A DNA stretch of 32,143 nucleotides, taken from a virus. Location of the stretch: positions 1 to 32,143 of IMG/VR virus record IMGVR_UViG_3300010300_000054, one strand, 5' to 3'. How positions within the stretch are numbered: position 1 is the first letter of the stretch; each line of letters opens with the position of its first letter. The notes below the pieces were generated by a model. That model was not told the DNA's origin and searched no databases. It saw only the letters and a program-made list of their open reading frames with translations. The position numbers were made by a program, and so were the translations under genes. Of the stretch, positions 12,001-19,194 are shown one piece after another.

Positions 12001-15000
12001 AACAGGACAAAGTGATCTTATTGATCTTAGACCAAGAGTTTCTGAGTATGTAACAAGCGTAAGATCTCCGTTTGAATTCTTATCAAGAACATTCTCTGAG
12101 ACAAATAACTCAGCTAAGAATATTCTTGCATCGGATGAATCAGTTGTTCTGACATATGATCATTATCTGCCAAGAATTGATTCTATCTATTTTACACAAG
12201 CATCAGATCTCCAATTAGTTACTGGAGTTCCATCAGAATTCCCTGCTGCACCAAAAGCAGTTGACGGTGCGATGAAGATTGCAGAAATCTTCTTACCACC
12301 ATATCTGGTTGATCCTGGCAATGCGATTCTTTCATTGCCTACTCATAAGAGATATCAGATGAAGGATATCTATAAACTTGAGAATAGAATTAAGAATCTT
12401 GAGGATTATACAACCCTTAATCTTCTTGAGACCAAGACTGAGAGTCTGTCTATTAAAGACGAAAATGGTCTCGACAGATTTAAGTCTGGTTTCTTTGTTG
12501 ATAACTTCAGAAATATCAACTTCCAAACCAAGAAAGGTATTGTCAAGAACTCCATTGATAGAAAAAATCAAGAACTGAGACCAACTCACTTCACAACAGA
12601 GATTGACCTTCTGATTGGTTCTAAGTCTCTGATTGGTATTGGTGCATCCGTAGATCCAAATGCAGACGCTAGGTTTGTTACCGATCTTATTGGCGCAAAT
12701 GTAAGAAGAACTGGTCAACTCATTACTCTTGACTATGAAGATGTTGAATATGTATCAAACCCATTTGCAACAAGATCTGAGAATGTAACTCCATATCTGG
12801 TCACCGATTACTTCGGAACTATTGAACTGCAACCCTCTTCAGATCTTTGGACAGATCAAACTAGACTACCTGATCAACATTTTGAAATTGATCTGGTTTC
12901 ACCTGCAAGAGCGCAGATGGCAGCTCTGGGATATGATACCCAGAATGGTTGGTCCAACGTTGTTTGGGATAGTTGGCAGACCGATTGGGTTGGTGTAGAT
13001 GTAAACTCAACATCATCCACATCAAGTGTAACTAATAGAACAGTTAGTGAAGCAAACCGAGGACGAGGGGGCTGGAGAAGACCGAGAAATAGAAATTTTG
13101 GTGGTAATATTATTGATACAACGGTAGAAACGACTACCACAGAAACCACTACAACAATTTCTCAGGGTCAAAGTAGAACTGGTCGCCAAATCCGTATCGA
13201 AGAAGAATCAAACACAGTTTCTGAGGGCGATAGAGTTGTCTCTAGTGAACTCTCTGCGTTCATGAGATCCAGAAACATTGAGTTTACTGCAAGAAAATTC
13301 AGACCATTTACTGAAGTACATGCATTCTTCGATGGTGAAGATGTAAGTGCTTTCGTTACACCAAAACTCCTTGAGATCGAAATGACCTCAGGAACTTTCC
13401 AAGTTGGTGAAACGGTTATTGGTAGAGTTGGTGGCAATCAGGAGATTAGATTCAGAGTTGCTCAACCAAATCACAGATATGGACCTTTCAACTCTCCATC
13501 AGATCTGTTCTTCTTCAATCCATATGATCAAGAGTCAACAGCTCTACTTCCATCGACATATTCTGCAACCTCTGAAATTCTGAATATTGATATTGCAAGT
13601 CTCGCAGAGCAACCACAAGGAGACTTCTTCGGAAGACTTCTTGCTGGTGCAACTCTGAGAGGGCAAACTAGTGGAGCACAGGCATCAGTATCACGTATCA
13701 GACTTGTTTCTGATAATGTCGGAACAATCATTGGATCATTCTTGATTCCAGATTCAAGTGTTGCTTCAAACCCACAGTTTGAAACTGGAACAAAGACATT
13801 CAAACTGACTAGTGATAGAACAAACAATACACCAGAAGGATCTAGAAAGAATGAAGGTCAAGAAAACTACTATGCAATGGGTCTTCTGAATGAAGTTCAG
13901 GAAACATTCAGAACAACTAGAACTCCAAGAATTGATAGTAGAACTAGATCAGAAACCAGAACTCTTTCTGCTAGTGATACTTCTACAACATCCGCTGTTA
14001 CTGGAGTAACAGTTGTCGATAGAACTCCACCCCCACCACCAGGAGACGATGGCGGCGGCGGCGGAGGCGGCGGCGGTGGTGGTGGTGACCCACTTGCCCA
14101 AACCTTTAAGGTTGTAGAAGCTGGTGGATGCTACATTACTAAGGTTGACGTATTCTTTAGATTGAAGGATACAAACGATGTTCCAGTCGTTTGCCAGTTG
14201 AGATCTGTTGAGTTGGGAACACCAACTACAGATGTTTATCCATTTGGTGAAGTTGTTCTTGATCCAGCAGGCATTCAACTGTCCGAAGATGGTACTGTAG
14301 CAACTACAATCACATTCCCATCCCCAGTTTATCTAAAAGGTAGTGGTACAGAACACGCTCTTGTTCTTCTGTCAGATTCAACTTCATATGAAGTATGGAT
14401 TTCAAGATTGGGAGAAGCTGATATTACTACATCAGGTTTAGCAGAATCTCAGCAGGTTATCGTAACTGAGCAACCTCTTCTGGGTTCAATGTTTAAATCT
14501 CAGAATGGATCTGCATGGACACCAACTCAATATGAAGACGTGAAGTTCACTTTGTATAGAGCAGAATTCAGTTCAATCAACGGAAATGTAAGTTTCTACA
14601 ACCCAGAGTTAAGTAAGGGTAATAAGCAAATTGCTCATCTGATGAAGAACTCTGTTGAAATGAATGCAAGAAGACTGAAAGTTGGACTTGCAGCCACTGT
14701 GACCGATACCAATTTTGTTGTTGGTACACAAGTATTCCAAGGAACTGGAGTAGGTCATTATGTCTCTGCTGCCGGTATCGCAACTGGTAATCTGTCAATC
14801 ACTAATGCTGGATTGGGTTATTCAAATGGAAACTTCCCAAATACAGCATTGACAAATGTCACAGGATCTGGTTCTGATGCAGTAGCACACGTCACAGTTC
14901 TCAATAACGTTGCAACTGCGGCAACTATTACCACTGGTGGTTCTGGATATCGCGTAGGTGATGTATTGACAGTTACAAGTCTTGGTGGTAGCCCACTGGG

Positions 15001-16555
15001 TCAGAACATGAGACTTTCTATCGCAGAACTGGGTGGTCTTAATGAACTTGTTATCGATAAGACTCAAGGAACATTTGGTGTAGGATCATCAATTTCTTAC
15101 CTTAGACCAGATGGACTTCAGGTCGGTCTTAATGATGCTAGTGTAAATGCGACTAGCGTGACCCCAGATAACGAAGCATTTGATGGTCTTCATATTAAGA
15201 TCAATCATAAGAACCATGGCATGTATGCTCTGAACAATAACGTCACTATTTCTGACGTTAAGTCTGATATCATTCCTACAAAGATTTCTTCTGCATATGG
15301 AAGAGATTCAGTCACCGATCTGTTTGTCGATGATGTTACTCAGTTCACCACTTATGAGAATGTTGGTGTTGCAGCAACCAACCCCGGATATGTCAGAATT
15401 GAAGATGAAATTATTGCATATACTGGAGTAACTGGAAACAGTCTCACTGGTATCACTAGATCTATTGATGAGACTAAAGCATTCTCGTATGACCAAGGAA
15501 CTGAAGTTTCTAAGTATGAAGTGAATGGAATCTCACTTAGAAGAATTAACAAGCAACACACTCTACAAGATGTATCTTTCGCATCAACTAAACAGTTTGA
15601 TCTTGATTACTATTATCTGAAGATTGATCCTTCGGGAGATGGTGTATCTCTTCCAGAGGGACTTATTGACAGAAGCACTTCAGGAGTTTTTGCTCCTCTC
15701 TACATTACCGAGACTAAGGCAACAGGTGGTAGTGATGCTTATGCAACACAAAATATTCCATTCGAATTGGTAAGACCAAACATTCAAACGTTTGCACCAA
15801 TTCAAACATCTGTTTCTGCAGCATTGAGAACTGTCAGCGGATCTAGCGTTGATGGTAACGAAGAAGCATACTTAGATATGGGATTTGAACCAATCAATCT
15901 CAATGACAACAATTACATGTCATCACCAAGAGTTGTTGCCGCAAGATCTAATGAGACTGCTGCTCTTAGCACGTTGCCAGGTAGTAAGTCATTTGAAGTC
16001 AATGTTCTTATGAAGACTGCTAACTCTTATCTGTCTCCTGCCATTGACCTCGACAGAGTTGGTATGGTTCTCTCTTCCAATAGAGTCAACAGTCCAATCT
16101 CCGATTTCTCTGCGGATAACAGAGTATCTTCTATCCTTGACGATCCACATACTTTTGTTTACGCAACTAACCCAATTGAACTTGAACTCCCAGCCACAAC
16201 GCTTAGAGTCATGGTCAGTGCATACGTAAACACACAAAGTGATCTTAAGATGCTTTATGCAATCAGCAATGATATTGGTGAAGAGATGCTTTACTATCCA
16301 TTCCCAGGATATGATAATAAGGATGCTGCAGGAAATGTAATTGATGCGTCTAAGAACAGTGGACTCTCAGATACCAAGATTGCCAAGTCTGACAACTTTG
16401 GAAACCTGAGCAGAGAACTGAACTTCAGATCTCTCACATTCACGGTGGATAACCTGCCAGACTTCAGATACTTTAGTATCAAACTGGTCGGTAGCGGTAC
16501 TGATCAAGCGCATCCACCAAGAGTTCAAGATTTCCGAGTCATTGCTCTTGCATAA
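9029..16555 (+). CDS. Giant structural protein with N-terminal DUF4815-type domain (baseplate or fibre-attachment protein)
   Basis: 2508 residues. The N terminus (NISPYFDDFD, LFKPGYPVQARELTTLQ, NQVEQFGNHIFKDGS) is characteristic of DUF4815, a phage structural domain common in cyanomyoviruses. Later: SGATG/FAANEKL and SGAV/FAVGETV modules (about 480-540 and 858-925), an Arg-rich patch followed by a Thr-rich low-complexity stretch (about 1343-1385), a Pro5 run and 12 glycines (1675-1686) forming a hinge, then a conserved block beginning DPLAQTF (from 1687) with KDTNDVPV and YPFGEVVL. After this come GLGY and GSGY repeats (about 1916-1988) and a YVRIEDEII...TRS module (about 2090-2165). Start supported by TAAGGA before ATG 9029, overlapping the gp8 stop. 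It occupies the place of T4 genes 9-12 and wac, so a role in baseplate periphery, fibre attachment or whiskers is plausible but inferred; no similarity to those T4 proteins is evident. Confidence 0.85.
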   Translation: MPQSTNLNISPYFDDFDKAKDFYKVLFKPGYPVQARELTTLQSFLQNQVEQFGNHIFKDGSVVIPGQLSYNKFEAVKVLPSYLGVDVDQYLSLLVGQKIVGNDSKVEAKIEYCLPAGTIDNEFDTLYVSYLATGTGNQETFNSEERLNLASAFTSGSIVFQSGEGFANTAADAIKTGSAVIVGAGVYYLRGYFVEVDAQTLILDPYSDEPDYRVGFDVIEEIITPDDDQSLNDNAQGFSNYAAPGADRLKITAILSKRNLGETSTENFVSLMEIRKGQIFRNTTDTPIYNILADELARRTSEESGDYYVKPFKVEVRNTLNDGIGNNGVFNATQRTYNNLTPSEDLGTYKVSPGKAYVKGYEAKINGTSYVDFAKPRTTRREKEASIAYETGSTYTLNRVYGAPTLDMSSPFIVSLRSERIGVGASSQGGKEIGLARVYDFALESGSYSANNTNTNEWDVTLFDIDPYVELSVNQNVTLSTPVRIQGKASGATGFLRYDVNNTGIATVYGVKGSFAANEKLIFNGKEDTSRFTTLVTEFDTSDVQSLTQQSGSVVFAGDVIQQADHKVGFASITARSAGSSTISIASGSSNFVFNNNAKVGQLVRYTVPGDNVPTINRITAVDVKSVTVTGVTTVTGVCEGSPNTSAQSVNDLELLGSKFQSSTDNTLSTQLPKPYVKSIDFTDAQLTIRKEYSVTITNNQTNTVEADESETFLPYDEERYVLIRDDGSHEILRSDKFTFNADSSELTISGLGANDNNARLIATLRKINVKSKVKNRNRVQRLVIGNDANTGAGIGTTTLNNGLTSSSVYGTRVQDEEICLNISDVTKVYGIFESSTTSNASEPELTFLSISGPSNKTGDLLIGERVIGRTSGAVCVHTGRVNDLKISFVSLNQNKFAVGETVDFVDSGHTAVISDVSIADKNISEDFTLDTGKTDTLYNYSKLVRKSGRTPTRRLTVIFESGSYSGSDTGDITTVNSYDGFDYSDIAPERTGQSDLIDLRPRVSEYVTSVRSPFEFLSRTFSETNNSAKNILASDESVVLTYDHYLPRIDSIYFTQASDLQLVTGVPSEFPAAPKAVDGAMKIAEIFLPPYLVDPGNAILSLPTHKRYQMKDIYKLENRIKNLEDYTTLNLLETKTESLSIKDENGLDRFKSGFFVDNFRNINFQTKKGIVKNSIDRKNQELRPTHFTTEIDLLIGSKSLIGIGASVDPNADARFVTDLIGANVRRTGQLITLDYEDVEYVSNPFATRSENVTPYLVTDYFGTIELQPSSDLWTDQTRLPDQHFEIDLVSPARAQMAALGYDTQNGWSNVVWDSWQTDWVGVDVNSTSSTSSVTNRTVSEANRGRGGWRRPRNRNFGGNIIDTTVETTTTETTTTISQGQSRTGRQIRIEEESNTVSEGDRVVSSELSAFMRSRNIEFTARKFRPFTEVHAFFDGEDVSAFVTPKLLEIEMTSGTFQVGETVIGRVGGNQEIRFRVAQPNHRYGPFNSPSDLFFFNPYDQESTALLPSTYSATSEILNIDIASLAEQPQGDFFGRLLAGATLRGQTSGAQASVSRIRLVSDNVGTIIGSFLIPDSSVASNPQFETGTKTFKLTSDRTNNTPEGSRKNEGQENYYAMGLLNEVQETFRTTRTPRIDSRTRSETRTLSASDTSTTSAVTGVTVVDRTPPPPPGDDGGGGGGGGGGGGDPLAQTFKVVEAGGCYITKVDVFFRLKDTNDVPVVCQLRSVELGTPTTDVYPFGEVVLDPAGIQLSEDGTVATTITFPSPVYLKGSGTEHALVLLSDSTSYEVWISRLGEADITTSGLAESQQVIVTEQPLLGSMFKSQNGSAWTPTQYEDVKFTLYRAEFSSINGNVSFYNPELSKGNKQIAHLMKNSVEMNARRLKVGLAATVTDTNFVVGTQVFQGTGVGHYVSAAGIATGNLSITNAGLGYSNGNFPNTALTNVTGSGSDAVAHVTVLNNVATAATITTGGSGYRVGDVLTVTSLGGSPLGQNMRLSIAELGGLNELVIDKTQGTFGVGSSISYLRPDGLQVGLNDASVNATSVTPDNEAFDGLHIKINHKNHGMYALNNNVTISDVKSDIIPTKISSAYGRDSVTDLFVDDVTQFTTYENVGVAATNPGYVRIEDEIIAYTGVTGNSLTGITRSIDETKAFSYDQGTEVSKYEVNGISLRRINKQHTLQDVSFASTKQFDLDYYYLKIDPSGDGVSLPEGLIDRSTSGVFAPLYITETKATGGSDAYATQNIPFELVRPNIQTFAPIQTSVSAALRTVSGSSVDGNEEAYLDMGFEPINLNDNNYMSSPRVVAARSNETAALSTLPGSKSFEVNVLMKTANSYLSPAIDLDRVGMVLSSNRVNSPISDFSADNRVSSILDDPHTFVYATNPIELELPATTLRVMVSAYVNTQSDLKMLYAISNDIGEEMLYYPFPGYDNKDAAGNVIDASKNSGLSDTKIAKSDNFGNLSRELNFRSLTFTVDNLPDFRYFSIKLVGSGTDQAHPPRVQDFRVIALA
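14051..14086 (+). repeat. Twelve-codon glycine tract (GGN)12 forming a polyglycine hinge
   Basis: Twelve consecutive glycine codons, mostly GGC then GGT with one GGA, inside the DUF4815-type gene (residues 1675-1686), just after a five-proline run and Asp-Asp. It separates a Thr/Ser-rich region from the conserved DPLAQTF block. The tract looks like a flexible linker and is the most GC-rich spot noticed in the window. Near-uniform triplets of this kind can change length by slippage without breaking the frame. Confidence 0.85.
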
Positions 16556-16565
16556 GGTATAACAT

Positions 16566-16805
16566 ATGTCAAAAAAAGTTGAAGTTGAAGGTTATAGTGG
16601 GCTGGTCCGAGATCAGTCCACCAATGCTATAATCAATAATAATGTTTCGGAATATCAAAACTATCTTCGGATGAAATCTAAGAGAGACGAAGAAAATCTT
16701 AGAGTTCTTGACATGGAGGAAGATTTGACTAAACTGAAATCGGATATTGAAGAACTCAAACAACTACTAAGGAGTCTAATCAATGATGGATCCAGACAAG
16801 ATTGA
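16566..16805 (+). CDS. Small coiled-coil protein of unknown function
   Basis: 79 residues, acidic and basic mixed. After an N-terminal segment (EGYSGLVRDQSTNAIINNN) residues about 30-70 form a clear heptad-like helix (EENLRVLDMEEDLTKLKSDI), predicting a coiled coil. An AAGG at the upstream stop codon serves as a ribosome site, 10 bases after the DUF4815-type gene ends. Its 3' end overlaps the next small ORF by 23 bases. I associate small proteins of this kind with the gene 13 neighbourhood of cyanomyoviruses from memory only. The helix and location suggest an accessory assembly or scaffolding role for the neck, which is inference. Confidence 0.75.
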   Translation: MSKKVEVEGYSGLVRDQSTNAIINNNVSEYQNYLRMKSKRDEENLRVLDMEEDLTKLKSDIEELKQLLRSLINDGSRQD

Positions 16806-16962
16806 ACTCGCATCGATGGGTAAGTCTTTCTCATATGAGAAGATTTCTCGCGATATAGATACTATAGGTGATATTGACCTGGTACGGAATATTGCCAAGT
16901 CATATGCAAAATTATATCTAAAGCAGCAAGAAGTTCTGAAGGTTATCGATGGCACAGCCTAG
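16783..16962 (+). CDS. Small protein of unknown function (59 residues) upstream of gp13
   Basis: Begins MMDPDKIELASMGKSFSYEK, contains SRDIDTIGDIDLVRNIAKSY and ends QQEVLKVIDGTA, stop TAG at 16960-16962. A strong ribosome site (TAAGGAGT, 16768-16775) sits at ideal distance from ATG 16783; ATG 16786 is an alternative start one codon later. It overlaps the preceding coiled-coil gene by 23 bases and the gp13 gene by 14 bases, which suggests coupled translation of all three. Mostly helical, no membrane segment. The strong ribosome site and double overlap argue that it is a real gene; its function is unknown. Confidence 0.75.
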   Translation: MMDPDKIELASMGKSFSYEKISRDIDTIGDIDLVRNIAKSYAKLYLKQQEVLKVIDGTA

Positions 16963-17785
16963 CACTAGACAGGGGTTAATTGATTACTGCAAAAGGAGAC
17001 TAGGCGCTCCTGTTCTGGAGGTCAATGTTGCCGACGAGCAGATTGATGATCTTGTGGATGATGCTTTACAGTATTTCTACGAGAGACACTTCGATGGCGT
17101 TTATCAAACGTATCTGAAGTATCAACTCACAGCAGATGATATTGCCCGTGGAAAGGCAGGTTCGGGTGGAGTTGGAATCACAACAACTACAGTTTCCCAT
17201 AGCGTAGGAAATAGCACTTCATTTAAATTTGAAGAGAACGGAAACTACTTACCAGTTCCACCCTCAGTTATAGGCGTAAATAAAATTTTTAAATTTGACG
17301 GAGCAAATACTGTCACTAACAATATGTTTAGTGTCAAGTATCAGATGTTCCTGAATGACATTTACTACTGGGGTTCAACAGAAATGTTGACCTATGCAAT
17401 GACCAAGACTTATCTAGAAGATCTTGATTTCTTGCTCAATACTGATAAGCAAATTAGATTCAATCAAAGACAAGACAGACTTTACCTCGACATCGACTGG
17501 GGTTCAGTTACTGAAGGACATTTTATTGTCATTGATTGCTATAGAACAGTCGATGCAAATGATTATTCCAGAGTCTGGAACGACTCTTTTATCAAACCAT
17601 ATCTGACAGCATTGATTAAGCGTCAGTGGGGACTCAACATGATGAAGTTTACTGGAGTTAAACTTCCTGGTGGCGTTGAACTCAACGGCAGACAAATGTA
17701 TGACGATGCGGAGAAAGACCTCGAAGTAATTCGAGAGCAGATGTCAAATACATATGAACTTCCACCAATGGATATGATCGGTTGA
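16949..17785 (+). CDS. 13: Neck protein gp13
   Basis: 278 residues (T4 gp13: 309). The N terminus has the pattern of the myovirus head-completion protein: STRQGLIDYCKRRLGAPVLE, then DEQIDDLVDDALQYFYERHF. The middle carries FKFDGANTVTNNMFSVKYQ and the C-terminal half VTEGHFIVIDCYRTVD and FIKPYLTALIKRQWGLNM. gp13 works with gp14 at the portal vertex to close the filled head and receive the tail. The start is supported by GAAGG six bases upstream of ATG 16949, inside the preceding small gene. The gp14 gene begins 4 bases after its stop, as expected for two proteins that act together. Confidence 0.93.
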   Translation: MAQPSTRQGLIDYCKRRLGAPVLEVNVADEQIDDLVDDALQYFYERHFDGVYQTYLKYQLTADDIARGKAGSGGVGITTTTVSHSVGNSTSFKFEENGNYLPVPPSVIGVNKIFKFDGANTVTNNMFSVKYQMFLNDIYYWGSTEMLTYAMTKTYLEDLDFLLNTDKQIRFNQRQDRLYLDIDWGSVTEGHFIVIDCYRTVDANDYSRVWNDSFIKPYLTALIKRQWGLNMMKFTGVKLPGGVELNGRQMYDDAEKDLEVIREQMSNTYELPPMDMIG

Positions 17786-17789
17786 TGCT

Positions 17790-19169
17790 ATGACACTTAA
17801 TCCATTCTTTTTACAGGGCTCACCAACAGAGCAAGGTCTTGTACAAGATCTAATTAACGAACAACTCCGCATGTATGGAGTTGAGTGTCATTATATTCCT
17901 AGAGAATTTGTCACTCAGGGAACAGTCATCAAAGAGGTTATCGAATCTAAGTTTGATTCTGCATATCCTCTTGAAGCATATGTTGACAATTTTGATGGTT
18001 ATGAGGGTCAAGGAACTCTTCTGAGTAAGTTTGGTATTACTCCAACTACAGAGTTAAACCTTACAATCTCAAGAGAGAGATTTGAACTTTATATTGGAGA
18101 TCTCGCAAACTTAGATCCAAATAGACCAAGAGAAGGTGACTTGGTTTATTTCCCTTTGGGCGATCGTATCTTTGAAGTTAAGTTTGTAGAGGATGCAGAT
18201 CCTTTCTATCAACTCAAAAAGAATTATGTTTACAAACTGAAGTGTGAACTCTTCAGACCTCAGTCCGAAGAACTCAATACTGGTATTGCTGAGATTGATG
18301 ATACTATTGATAATGAGGGATACACACAATCTCTCGTTATGGTTGGTCTCGGAACAACTGCATCTGCCACATCAATTACTGCAGATGGTGGTGTTAGAAA
18401 GGTAACTATCCTCAATAGAGGAAACAATTTTGTCACAAGACCAAGAGTTGCTATTTCTTCTGCACCTACACCAGCAAACACTGCCGTAGGTATTGCAACA
18501 TTGATTGGTGGACTTGTAAATTGCAATGGAGTTTCTCAAGGAAACTATAAAGTTCAAGGTGTAGAGTTTTCTAATACTGGTGCTGGATATACTGTAGCAC
18601 CGAACATTGTATTTGTTGGTGGGGAAGGAGTTGGTGTAGCAGCAACCACAACAATCGCTGATGGTGTAATCAGATCGATTACAGTTAGTGATGGTGGAGC
18701 TGGATATGCAACTCCACCAGTCGTTACAATCGCTGCTCCTGGCGGTGGAGGTGCTCAAGCAGTAGCATCTGCATATATCAATAGTGCCGGTGTTGTTACT
18801 TCTATTCTCCTTAGAGATGGTGGATCTGGATATACCGGAACACCAACCATTACAATTGGAGATCCGAACCAGGGCAACAGTAATGTTGGAACCGGAACTT
18901 ACTTTAAGAATGAAACTGTCACAGGAAATATTAGTGGTACAACTGCATTAGTTAAGACTTGGGACGGAACAACTCTTGACGTATACAGAATTGATGGAAC
19001 TTTTGTCGCTGGTGACGTAATTGTAGGTGCAGCATCTAGTGCTGAGTATAGAATTAAGTCTTATAATATTGATGATATTGTTGATCCATATGCAGACAAC
19101 GATACTATCGAGACAGAAGCTGATGCAATTCTGGATTTCTCAGAGACAAACCCATTTGGTACGCCATAA
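17790..19169 (+). CDS. 14: Neck protein gp14 with a large beta-repeat insertion
   Basis: 459 residues against 256 in T4. Residues 1-170 match gp14 well: MYGVECHYIPREFV (T4 MRGVECYYVPREYV), YVDNFDGYEG (T4 YLNSFEGYEG), REGDLVYFP and DPFYQL. The C-terminal tail (about 428-459, DDIVDPYAD...ETNPFGTP) also resembles the end of T4 gp14 (VEPYVV...ESSPFDNDF). Between them an extra segment of about 240 residues (about 190-427) holds beta-rich repeats with GAGYTVAP, GAGYATPP and GSGYTGTP turns (about 264, 304, 345), then a TGNISGTTALV...FVAGDVIVGA module. gp14 binds gp13 at the neck; the insertion would presumably decorate the collar region. The start lies 4 bases after the gp13 stop with no strong ribosome site, so translation is probably coupled. 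Confidence 0.92.
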   Translation: MTLNPFFLQGSPTEQGLVQDLINEQLRMYGVECHYIPREFVTQGTVIKEVIESKFDSAYPLEAYVDNFDGYEGQGTLLSKFGITPTTELNLTISRERFELYIGDLANLDPNRPREGDLVYFPLGDRIFEVKFVEDADPFYQLKKNYVYKLKCELFRPQSEELNTGIAEIDDTIDNEGYTQSLVMVGLGTTASATSITADGGVRKVTILNRGNNFVTRPRVAISSAPTPANTAVGIATLIGGLVNCNGVSQGNYKVQGVEFSNTGAGYTVAPNIVFVGGEGVGVAATTTIADGVIRSITVSDGGAGYATPPVVTIAAPGGGGAQAVASAYINSAGVVTSILLRDGGSGYTGTPTITIGDPNQGNSNVGTGTYFKNETVTGNISGTTALVKTWDGTTLDVYRIDGTFVAGDVIVGAASSAEYRIKSYNIDDIVDPYADNDTIETEADAILDFSETNPFGTP

Positions 19170-19172
19170 ATA
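19165..19172 (+). promoter_or_regulatory. T4-like late promoter octamer CATAAATA
   Basis: CATAAATA overlaps the TAA stop of the gp14 gene and lies 22 bases before the gp15 start. It is identical in sequence and arrangement to the octamer upstream of the gp8-like gene. Function inferred from the T4 late promoter consensus. Confidence 0.6.
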
Positions 19173-19194
19173 ACTAAATCGTGTAGGATTCAAA

